NCBI RefSeq assembly: GCF_018860425.1
Contig: NZ_JAHKPI010000025.1
Span: 186,001 to 250,000, forward strand
DNA: 64,000 nucleotides
Direction of reading: 5' to 3'
DNA from: Marinobacter sp. F3R08
GTDB lineage: Bacteria > Pseudomonadota > Gammaproteobacteria > Pseudomonadales > Oleiphilaceae
The notes under the pieces are model-generated. The model was not told the origin of the DNA. It was given only the letters and a program-made list of their open reading frames with translations, and made no database searches. Below are positions 56,787-64,000 of this stretch, piece by piece (within the stretch, counting starts at the first letter, position 1; each line of letters opens with the position of its first letter). The translations under genes and the position numbers were made by a program.

Positions 56787-58529
56787 ATGTTCTACAACAA
56801 TAAATATCCGAAAACCCTATTGCTGAGTGCCGCTGTCGGTGTTGCCAGCATGGGGCTAAGTCTGCATGCCAGCGCTGATCAGTACACTGAGGCGGCTGAA
56901 AAGTGGGTCAATGAAAAATTCAAGACATCCACGCTCACAAAGGAAGAACAGATTCGTGAGATGGAGTGGTTCGCCAAAGCCGCTGAGCAGTTCCGGGGCA
57001 TGGATATCAACGTGGTTTCCGAAACCATCGCGACTCACGAATACGAATCCAATGTTCTGGCCAAGGCGTTTTCCGAAATTACCGGGATAAACCTGACCCA
57101 TACACTGATTCAGGAAGGTGATGTCATCGAGAAGCTCCAGACTCAGATGCAGTCCGGACGCAATATCTACGACGGTTACGTGAACGATTCAGACTTGATT
57201 GGCACCCATGTCCGTTACGGAAAGGTGGTGGCCGTTGAAGACATCATGAATGGTGCTGGCAAAGACCTCACTCTTCCTACACTGGATCTTGAGGATTTCA
57301 TCGGACTGGACTTCACCACCGGGCCCGACGGCAAGCTCTATCAACTACCTTCGCAGCAGTTTGCCAACCTGTACTGGTTCCGCGCCGACTGGTTCGAGCG
57401 TGAAGACCTGCAGAAGCAGTTCAAAGAGATTTATGGCTACGATCTGGGGGTGCCGGTTAACTGGTCCGCCTATGAGGATATTGCCGAGTTCTTCTCGGTT
57501 CACGTGAAGGAAATCGACGGTGAGCGCGTTTATGGTCATATGGACTACGGCAAGAAAGATCCGTCTCTTGGCTGGCGCTTTACGGATGCGTGGTTCTCAA
57601 TGGCCGGTGCGGGCGACAAGGGGCTGCCAAACGGTCTTCCTGTAGATGAATGGGGTATTCGCGTTGAAGAGTGCCACCCGGTAGGTGCCAGTGTCAGCCG
57701 CGGCGGCGCAACTAACGGTCCTGCTGCTGTGTATGCCACCGCAAAATACGTCGACTGGTTGCGTGAATACGCGCCCCCTGAAGCTCAGGGTATGACCTTC
57801 TCTGAGGCGGGTCCTGTTCCGGCCCAGGGTAATGTTGCCCAGCAGATCTTCTGGTACACCGCGTTTACGGCAAGCATGATCAAGGACGGACTGCCGGTTG
57901 TGAACGACGATGGCACACCCAAGTGGCGTATGGCGCCGTCCCCCCGCGGTCCCTACTGGGAAGAGGGCATGAAGCTCGGTTATCAGGACGTGGGTTCCTG
58001 GACCTTCCTGGACTCAACGCCGGAGAAGCGTCGTCTTGCTGCGTGGCTGTACGCTCAGTTCACTGTATCCAAGACGGTGTCTCTGGAGAAAACCATTGCA
58101 GGTCTGACTCCGATCCGCGAGTCTGACATTGAGTCTGAGGCGATGACGGAGATGGCTCCGAAGCTCGGTGGTCTGGTGGAATTCTACCGTAGCCCGGCCC
58201 GTGTCCAATGGTCCCCAACGGGCACCAATGTGCCGGATTACCCGAAACTGGCACAATTGTGGTGGCAGTACATCGCGCAGGCCGCCAGCGGTGAGGCTAC
58301 TCCGCAGGAAGCCCTCGATGGTCTTGCCAAGGCGCAAGACCGAGTGATGGAGCGGCTGGAACGCGCCAATGTACAGCCAAACTGTGGGCCGAAGCTGAAT
58401 GAACCACGAGATCCTCAGTACTGGCTTGATCAGCCCGGCGCACCCAAGCCTAAGCTGGCAAACGAGAAACCCCAGGGCAAAACCGTTGCCTATGATGAGC
58501 TGTTGAAAACCTGGGAAGAGGCGCGCTAA
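56787..58529 (+). CDS. glpV: Glycerol ABC transporter periplasmic binding protein GlpV
   Basis: The ATG at 56787, after ACGAGG, gives 580 residues with a signal peptide (YPKTLLLSAAVGVASMGLSLHASA). An upstream in-frame ATG at 56745 is less likely. The mature protein is a family 1 extracellular solute-binding protein (EITGINLTHTLIQEGDVIEKLQTQMQSG is its ligand-domain start region, and QLPSQQFANLYWFRADWFER follows). Its length, 550-580 residues, matches GlpV of glycerol importers. It captures glycerol for GlpPQST. It is separated from the rest by 221 nt carrying two inverted repeats, so its level is probably set separately. Confidence 0.9.
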   Translation: MFYNNKYPKTLLLSAAVGVASMGLSLHASADQYTEAAEKWVNEKFKTSTLTKEEQIREMEWFAKAAEQFRGMDINVVSETIATHEYESNVLAKAFSEITGINLTHTLIQEGDVIEKLQTQMQSGRNIYDGYVNDSDLIGTHVRYGKVVAVEDIMNGAGKDLTLPTLDLEDFIGLDFTTGPDGKLYQLPSQQFANLYWFRADWFEREDLQKQFKEIYGYDLGVPVNWSAYEDIAEFFSVHVKEIDGERVYGHMDYGKKDPSLGWRFTDAWFSMAGAGDKGLPNGLPVDEWGIRVEECHPVGASVSRGGATNGPAAVYATAKYVDWLREYAPPEAQGMTFSEAGPVPAQGNVAQQIFWYTAFTASMIKDGLPVVNDDGTPKWRMAPSPRGPYWEEGMKLGYQDVGSWTFLDSTPEKRRLAAWLYAQFTVSKTVSLEKTIAGLTPIRESDIESEAMTEMAPKLGGLVEFYRSPARVQWSPTGTNVPDYPKLAQLWWQYIAQAASGEATPQEALDGLAKAQDRVMERLERANVQPNCGPKLNEPRDPQYWLDQPGAPKPKLANEKPQGKTVAYDELLKTWEEAR

Positions 58530-58554
58530 GGCGAGCTGATTTCCTGTAAAGCCA

Positions 58555-58587
58555 TGCCTGTCGCAACAGAAAACGTTGCGGCAGGCA
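58555..58587 (+). terminator. Hairpin after glpV
   Basis: The arms TGCCTGTCGCAAC and GTTGCGGCAGGCA pair over 13 bp with one G-T wobble and a 7-nt loop. No strong T-run follows. It lies between convergent glpV and the orphan binding-protein gene. Confidence 0.6.
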
Positions 58588-58633
58588 GAGCTCCATTCTT
58601 ACGTTGACGTTGTTTCGTGTTGCAGGAAAGTTG

Positions 58634-59884
58634 TCAGAGTCGGACTGGTTTGCCAGCCTTCAGGCGACGCTCTTCCCATTCTTCCCGGGTCTGGGCGGCC
58701 TGTTCACCGGACATTGAATCGATGATGCTGAAATAGTCGGCACTATACTCATCGGCAATGACGGTATTGCGGGGCTTCACTTTGACAACATAGACGGTCT
58801 GTACGTTCTGATGATCAAATGCCCGCCAGTACTGTTCGTCTTTCAGAAGGGTATATCTGTGTCCCTCCAGAGCTTTGATAAGGAGAGAGGTGTTGGTGGT
58901 GCCGGTTCTCTCAACGGCATCCTTGTACTGGTAAATAATGCTGTAGGCCGAGGCAGCAGCGGTTGATGGCCGCACTTCATAGCGCTTCGAGAAGGCCTCC
59001 ACAAATTCTGTTCCTCTGGTGTAGTTGAGCTCGTAAGGCACGTTCCAGACCCAGGGTGAACCGCCGATTATGCCTTCCATAATGGTGGGCCCGACCTCTC
59101 GGGCCATGCCCAGAGTCAGGTTGGGTACGACAATCTGCATTTTCTTGGTAAGCCCCATTTCGTAAGCAACGTTCAGGGCCCGCACCATGTCATCGCCAAA
59201 CAGAACCATCATCAGGACCTTGGCGTTGCTGGCATCGGCCTGCTCCAACGCGTCACGGAAGTCGGTGATCAGCGCTCTGGGGAATGGCGTTTTCACGCCT
59301 TTATGGCGTTCAGTATCGTCGGTACCGGAAAACTTGCGAACAGATTCTTCCACAGACCAGCCCCAGGTGTAGTCGGCGGTGATGTAGAAGTAGTCGTCGT
59401 CGGAGTGATTCGTGCTCAGGTACTGGCTGAGTGCCTTTGCGGTCATCCAGGCGTTGTAAGGCTCGCGGAACATATGAGAATGGCCTTCGGCACCTGTGGT
59501 TGCATTCGAGTAGGTGAGTGCTCCGAAATAAAGGCGGTTGCGGTCACGAGCGGCTTTGCCTGAAGCAATGGCTACAGCACTGGAAACACCGCCGAAGACC
59601 ATCCGCACGCCCTCACGATCGATGAGTTCGGCTGTGTTCTTTGCGCCCTGGGCCGGTTCGCCACGGGTATTCCTAACCACCAATTCAAGCTCGCGACCCA
59701 TGACGCCGCCCGCCTTATTGATCTCGTCAACGGCCAGGAAGGCGCCCAGGCGTTGCTGCAGGCCCTGATCCTTGTAGCGACCGGTTTGGGGATAGTTGAG
59801 TCCTATTTTCAGGGTTTCGGCATAGACAGTGGTACTAGCCAGCAACAGCAGGCAAGCAGAAAAGAGTGCTTTTCTGAGATTCAT
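58634..59884 (-). CDS. Orphan periplasmic binding protein, LivK/UrtA-like
   Basis: This 416-residue protein has a signal peptide (MNLRKALFSACLLLLASTTVYA). It then has a type I periplasmic-binding fold (IGLNYPQTGRYKDQGLQQRLGAFLAVDEINKAGGVMGREL, and FGGVSSAVAIASGKAARDRN). Such proteins bind branched-chain amino acids, urea or amides for ABC importers, or act as sensor inputs. No cognate permease or ATPase gene is adjacent. It is convergent with the glycerol operon. A link to glycerol or alcohol metabolism is possible but not shown. Confidence 0.85.
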   Translation of the reverse strand: MNLRKALFSACLLLLASTTVYAETLKIGLNYPQTGRYKDQGLQQRLGAFLAVDEINKAGGVMGRELELVVRNTRGEPAQGAKNTAELIDREGVRMVFGGVSSAVAIASGKAARDRNRLYFGALTYSNATTGAEGHSHMFREPYNAWMTAKALSQYLSTNHSDDDYFYITADYTWGWSVEESVRKFSGTDDTERHKGVKTPFPRALITDFRDALEQADASNAKVLMMVLFGDDMVRALNVAYEMGLTKKMQIVVPNLTLGMAREVGPTIMEGIIGGSPWVWNVPYELNYTRGTEFVEAFSKRYEVRPSTAAASAYSIIYQYKDAVERTGTTNTSLLIKALEGHRYTLLKDEQYWRAFDHQNVQTVYVVKVKPRNTVIADEYSADYFSIIDSMSGEQAAQTREEWEERRLKAGKPVRL

Positions 59885-60212
59885 TCAGGTTGGCCTCCGG
59901 AATTGCGGCGCCACTGGAGAAGGGGCCGCTATTCATTTTTGTTGTTTAGTTAAGCGCAGCTAGTGTCAGCGCTGATTATGGAACCAACAATGAGACTAAA
60001 GTGGAAATTTGGGTAACGTTTTGTAGGTTGCCGGTTAGGTAAGGTCTGAATCCTGTCGGCTCTGAGAGCGAGCCCGGGCTTTGAACGACTGATCGGAAAA
60101 CACATGGTGTCCCAGCAAGTTGCCTGAAGCGTTCTGTTTGGTTTCCGCACAGTGACTGGATACACTTCGCACAGGAGTGGCACTGAGGCCATTGTTGAGT
60201 GGAGTTTCTGCT
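59885..60212. other. Divergent intergenic region, nothing assigned
   Basis: The spacer separates the orphan binding-protein gene from apbE. I see AT-rich stretches near 59930-60020 suited to promoters but no clear hexamer pair, tRNA, repeat or gene. Confidence 0.4.
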
Positions 60213-61235
60213 GTGTGGAAATTGAAAGGCGCTGATCACAGGTTGTTGCGATCCGGAATTCAGGGTTTGGTGTTACTGGCCGGGGGGGCTCTGTTTGCGC
60301 CTGTTGCAAGTGCCGAATGGTACCAGTATTCGGATACGGCCATGACCACCCCGATCGAGCTCGAATTCTGGGCAGAAGACAAGACCTTCGCGGATCGGGT
60401 CGGGGAGGATGTCTTGGCGGTATTTCATCAGGTGGATGAGCAGATGAGCCGTTACCGCGAGGATTCTGAAGTGTCCCGGCTCAATCGCACTGCACCCGAT
60501 GGTCCCATATCCGTAAGTTCCGGCCTGTTTCAGGTTCTGGAGAAAGCGAGGGATGTGTCCGTTCTCAGCGACGGCGCGTTCGACGTCACCTTTGGTTCCA
60601 TCGGTTACCTGTATGACTTCAGAGCGGGTAAGAAACCTACAGACGAGGAGATCCAGTCCGGTTTGTCGCGGGTGAATTTCCGTGATGTCCTTCTGGATCA
60701 GGAGGCGCACACCGTCGAATACCGCCAGCCGGGTATGCTGGTGGATCTTGGCGGAATTGCCAAGGGCTACGCTGTCGACCTGGGTGTCGAGCACCTGGTC
60801 AGCTCTGGTATTCGCCATGCCAGACTCAGTGCCGGTGGCGACATGAGGCTTCTGGGCGATAAACGTGGGCGGCCCTGGTATGTGGGAATCCGGGATCCCC
60901 GCTCCGAAGGCCGCAATGCAGTGGTTTTGCCGCTGCAGGATGTGGCTGTTTCTACCTCAGGCGACTATGAGCGGTTCTTTCTGGATGAGGCAGGGGACCG
61001 TGTCCACCACATACTGTCTCCCGTCACTGGCAAATCGGTCAGGGGCGTCCAGAGCGTGACGATCATTGGCGACAATGCGTTAACCACCGATGGCCTGTCT
61101 ACCGCGGTGTTTGTTCTGGGGCCTGAGAAAGGGCTGGAGATGATTGAGCGTCTGCCTGGCATCGATGTGGTTGTTATCGATGATCAGCGCATGATGCATG
61201 TGTCAGAGGGGCTGGTTCCCCCTCCATCCAGGTAG
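60213..61235 (+). CDS. apbE: FAD:protein FMN transferase (ApbE)
   Basis: I favour the GTG at 60213, which follows GGAG and leads into a signal-peptide-like N-terminus (LQ-rich GLVLLAGGALFAPVASA); a GTG at 60177 would add 12 residues. The product is 340 residues. ApbE motifs are present: MSRYREDSEVSRLN, VDLGGIAKGYAVD, LSAGGDMRLLG and TTDGLSTAVFVLG. It attaches FMN to Thr in proteins such as NqrC or RnfG at the outer face of the inner membrane. No target gene is adjacent. Confidence 0.88.
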   Translation: MWKLKGADHRLLRSGIQGLVLLAGGALFAPVASAEWYQYSDTAMTTPIELEFWAEDKTFADRVGEDVLAVFHQVDEQMSRYREDSEVSRLNRTAPDGPISVSSGLFQVLEKARDVSVLSDGAFDVTFGSIGYLYDFRAGKKPTDEEIQSGLSRVNFRDVLLDQEAHTVEYRQPGMLVDLGGIAKGYAVDLGVEHLVSSGIRHARLSAGGDMRLLGDKRGRPWYVGIRDPRSEGRNAVVLPLQDVAVSTSGDYERFFLDEAGDRVHHILSPVTGKSVRGVQSVTIIGDNALTTDGLSTAVFVLGPEKGLEMIERLPGIDVVVIDDQRMMHVSEGLVPPPSR

Positions 61236-61249
61236 GGGGAACCGCAGGA

Positions 61250-62809
61250 TCAACCGCTGATCGTTCCGTTCACGAGGTTCTCGAATGCGATCAGGCTATC
61301 TTGTGATGTGGCATTGCCCAGCCCGTGACCGTTGAAACGGGACCCGAAATCACTTTGCTCCCCGTGCAATGCCATATAGTTGAGCAACACGGTCTGAACC
61401 AGCTGGTTAACGTTATTGGCGGCAGGGCTGGATGCGGTTTCGACAGAGGCGTCTGAGCGCATGAATCCAATTTGTCTGCGAATCGGGCTTGGGCGGCCAG
61501 CCGGATTGTAGACCATAAAAAATGAGGCGGCGGTCTGTTGGTTGTCGCCAGTCCATTCGCCCTTGCCACGACCGTCCGTTGAATCGTCAATACGGCCATT
61601 GCTTGATACTGAGCCATCACTGAATACGTAGAGCATCAGTGGCATGCCCACCCTTGCCGCATATTCCAGGCACGCGCCCATGCAGCGTCCGGCCTGCTCG
61701 TCCCGGCGCTCTCCGGTTCCGCGCTCCCCGGTATGGTAGTCATAGCCGCCCATGGTGATTGTCCCGGCACCTGCGTAGCCATTCATCACCAGCTTCATCA
61801 CCGATGCGGTTTTGCGAAATTCGCTGTTGTTGTCGAACTCGTCGCGGCTGAAAATTCCAGTGGAGCCGACGATCTCAAGATCCAGTTCCGGATCCAGTTC
61901 TGCCGGATTGCCGAACCGATCTGCCAGATCGGCACTTTTTATGTAACCGCAGCGCACTAGGTCCTTGACCACATCGTCAGTGGAAATGCCCGTGTTTACC
62001 TGGTTCATTTTGGCATCGCTGATGCGCTGTATGGATTCCATGACAGCCACCGCATCCGACTGATCGAGAATGCCGATGAGGTCGCCTACGTCCACCAGCC
62101 CGGTGGCATCCGATGGCCGGTCAATCTTGGTGGGGCGAACCTCAGGATTGATCAGATTCATCGGTGCCAGTGAATTGCCACCGGATTCCGAGCTCTGGGA
62201 GCCTATAAGAGAGAGCAGAGAGCCGTCCGCGCCGGCACGATGAATCCCGTACATCGGGTTGTGGGGATTGTTGCCGGTGTCGTTTTCTGAGCGAGCGGCA
62301 ATGATGGCTCCGTCTGTCGCCGCCCGGGTGCCTGCTGATGTGCTCTGCAGAATACCCCTGAGGAAGGCGCTGTCAGAATGGAAGGCCAGGCCCAGCTCCG
62401 TGTTCACGAACGCGGGATCGTTGGGAAGCATGTCACCCGGCAGGCCTAGCTTGTTATAGCCCGCGGTGCTCAGGAAATCCATTTGCCCGCCTGATTTGCC
62501 CATCAAAACGTTGGAGCCAGCAATATTGGCGCCACCAGCCAGATCAAAGCAGATAAATGGGATCTTTCCAGCGCCATTAACTGCAATGCCGCAGCTTTCC
62601 TTGAGTGTTTCCAGATCCGCTGATAACGCGGCTGAAGCCAATCTCGGGTTGCCGAACAGACTGAACAGCGAGGCACCGAAAACGGTAGCGGACCCTGCCA
62701 TCAGGCCCTGGGCAATGAACTCACGGCGGGTTCTCGGTTTGCCGTGATCATCGTGGAGCAGTGGACTGCCGTTCGCCAGAGGCTTTTTACGGGATTTGCG
62801 TATGAACAT
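61250..62809 (-). CDS. Tat-exported DUF1501 protein
   Basis: This 519-residue protein has a twin-arginine signal near residues 27-50 (TRREFIAQGLMAGSATVFGA). It continues as a DUF1501-type protein, a family with an alkaline-phosphatase-like fold and unknown substrate. Typical pieces are FDLAGGANIAGSN, TMGGYDYHTGERG and LMLYVFSDGSVSSNG. It lies 12 nt downstream of the partial LamG-like gene on the same strand, so they form an operon. DUF1501 genes are often paired with large secreted proteins, as here. Function is unknown. Confidence 0.85.
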   Translation of the reverse strand: MFIRKSRKKPLANGSPLLHDDHGKPRTRREFIAQGLMAGSATVFGASLFSLFGNPRLASAALSADLETLKESCGIAVNGAGKIPFICFDLAGGANIAGSNVLMGKSGGQMDFLSTAGYNKLGLPGDMLPNDPAFVNTELGLAFHSDSAFLRGILQSTSAGTRAATDGAIIAARSENDTGNNPHNPMYGIHRAGADGSLLSLIGSQSSESGGNSLAPMNLINPEVRPTKIDRPSDATGLVDVGDLIGILDQSDAVAVMESIQRISDAKMNQVNTGISTDDVVKDLVRCGYIKSADLADRFGNPAELDPELDLEIVGSTGIFSRDEFDNNSEFRKTASVMKLVMNGYAGAGTITMGGYDYHTGERGTGERRDEQAGRCMGACLEYAARVGMPLMLYVFSDGSVSSNGRIDDSTDGRGKGEWTGDNQQTAASFFMVYNPAGRPSPIRRQIGFMRSDASVETASSPAANNVNQLVQTVLLNYMALHGEQSDFGSRFNGHGLGNATSQDSLIAFENLVNGTISG

Positions 62810-62821
62810 GATCGGCTTCCT

Positions 62822-64000
62822 CTACTGAACCAGGGTGGTGGCGCTGCCAAGCACAGCTGCACAACTTGCCTTTACGACCGTTTCCGTGCGGTCCGCCGGG
62901 CACCCGGCACCACAGCTGGTCAGTTTATCCATCAGACTGCTGAGCTCGGCCTGAATGTCACCATCGCTGGGCTGTGAATTCAGGTTGCTGCCCACGAAAC
63001 GGGACAGGAGTGGCCCGGTAATCTGGCTTTTTCCACTGTGATCAAATGCGCTGCTGGCCGGGGCGTTGAAATCAAACCCCGGGAACATTTCGTCCCGAAG
63101 CTGGCTATCGGACACCAGTGCGTCGCAATACTGGATTGCCATCTGAGTAACGGCCATCTGGTGGGATGACAGGAAGCCCTGGACGGTCTCTACAGTAGGC
63201 AGCTGTTGCTTCACCGTTGTATAGGTCGCGAATACTGCCGGGTTGGTTGTGTCAACGCCGGTCATCCGGGACATGGATTCATTGATTTCGTCAAAGGTCT
63301 TGAGGCCAATCTCCGAAGCCGGTTCCAGATCCGCAGGCTCCGGCTGCGCTGGCAGAGACGGCTCTGAGCGGGCATAGTCATTGCCGCCCAGCTGGTCGAA
63401 CGTCAGGAAGAACTCGTCGCTTTCAGGACCATTTTCCAGGGCAATGATGGTGCCAAGAGACGACAGCGACTGGCCCGTGCCGGGTTCATAAGTCGCACTG
63501 TCCAGAACGACGTCCAGGTTAGCCCAGGCTTGTCCAACGGTGGCTTCTTTGCCATTGATGCCCAGCCGCATGCCCCGGACCCGGATATTTGATGGCTCGG
63601 CGGCATCATCCAGACTGATGAAGAAGGGACTGGTGAACCTGTAGGCGTAGCTGTCGAACTGGCTAACCTCAAACACGATGAAACTCTCAGGTACATCAAT
63701 GAGGTGAGAGACTCCGAACAACAGATAGAACTTCTGGCCAACACCCACTTCAAAGTTGGCCCGGACCTGTTCCGGTGTCAGCGCTCGATTGTGGATGGCA
63801 ACCATCCGGATAGCGCCTTCCCAGGGTGAGTTGCCATCGGTCTCGTTGCCTAATACCAGGGCAAAGCTGTCGTCCCATTCGGTTAACAGTCCGCCGTCGT
63901 CCGGATCGACATCACCGGTCGGAACCCCATTGACAAATATCTGGCGTCCGGTCGCAGGACTGTAGTTCACCACAACGTGCTGGAGAGTTGCCTGCAGGAG
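62822..64000 (-). CDS. LamG-like secreted protein, N-terminus off the right edge
   Basis: The frame is open to the window edge and gives 392 residues of the C-terminal part. The visible start (LQHVVVNYSPATGRQIFVNGVPTG, then IRMVAIHNRALTPEQVRANFEVG) is the end of a concanavalin/LamG-type domain. The rest has no motif I recognise; it carries several Cys near the C-terminus (YCDALVS, LTSCGAGCPAD, KASCAAV). It is upstream of the DUF1501 gene and probably its partner at the cell surface or in the periplasm. Confidence 0.78.
   Translation of the reverse strand, partial: LLQATLQHVVVNYSPATGRQIFVNGVPTGDVDPDDGGLLTEWDDSFALVLGNETDGNSPWEGAIRMVAIHNRALTPEQVRANFEVGVGQKFYLLFGVSHLIDVPESFIVFEVSQFDSYAYRFTSPFFISLDDAAEPSNIRVRGMRLGINGKEATVGQAWANLDVVLDSATYEPGTGQSLSSLGTIIALENGPESDEFFLTFDQLGGNDYARSEPSLPAQPEPADLEPASEIGLKTFDEINESMSRMTGVDTTNPAVFATYTTVKQQLPTVETVQGFLSSHQMAVTQMAIQYCDALVSDSQLRDEMFPGFDFNAPASSAFDHSGKSQITGPLLSRFVGSNLNSQPSDGDIQAELSSLMDKLTSCGAGCPADRTETVVKASCAAVLGSATTLVQ

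Overview
The window looks like chromosomal DNA of a marine gammaproteobacterium close to Marinobacter. This rests on the proteobacterial tig-clpP-clpX-lon-hupB-ppiD block, a complete Entner-Doudoroff (ED) set under a HexR-type repressor, an AapJQMP amino acid importer, malate synthase G, and an ABC-type glycerol importer beside glpD/glpR/glpK. Genus assignment is inference. No prophage, intact insertion sequence or CRISPR array is visible.

Positions 1-12.6 kb hold an accessory catabolic region. On the minus strand lie malonyl-CoA decarboxylase, a PhaB-type reductase and a DmdC-like acyl-CoA dehydrogenase that runs off the left edge. Divergently lie a MaoC/PhaJ hydratase, an isochorismatase-family hydrolase, a PAS histidine kinase with a FixJ-like regulator, a cytoplasmic DMSO/biotin-sulfoxide-reductase-type molybdoenzyme, a multipass permease and an acyl-CoA ligase. 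The same unusual palindrome (AAACCAAGTA, 4 nt, inverted copy) occurs upstream of three transcription units here. I infer one regulon for uptake, redox conversion, CoA activation and beta-oxidation-like breakdown of an unidentified short acid, ending at malonyl-CoA and acetyl-CoA.

Positions 12.6-18.4 kb carry a lipoprotein of unknown function and the aapJQMP operon, which is preceded by an NtrC-like site and a sigma-54 promoter. Positions 18.4-26.1 kb carry housekeeping genes (lpxH, ppiB, glnS, cysS, glcB, folD). Four tRNA genes (Pro, Arg, His, Leu) follow, then the protein quality-control block (tig, clpP, clpX, lon, hupB, ppiD) to 35.6 kb.

Positions 35.7-45.2 kb encode the ED route and lower glycolysis: hexR, zwf-pgl-eda, gap-pyk and edd-glk. 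Matching HexR-like boxes lie before zwf and between gap and edd. A uracil-DNA-glycosylase-fold protein follows.

Positions 46-58.6 kb form a glycerol region: glpD, glpR, glpK, a sigma-54 activator and the glpSTPQ(U)V ABC importer, which has its own sigma-54 promoter. Its two ATPases have complementary defects in their ATP sites. The right end holds an orphan periplasmic binding protein, ApbE, a Tat-exported DUF1501 protein and the C-terminal part of a LamG-like protein that runs off the edge.
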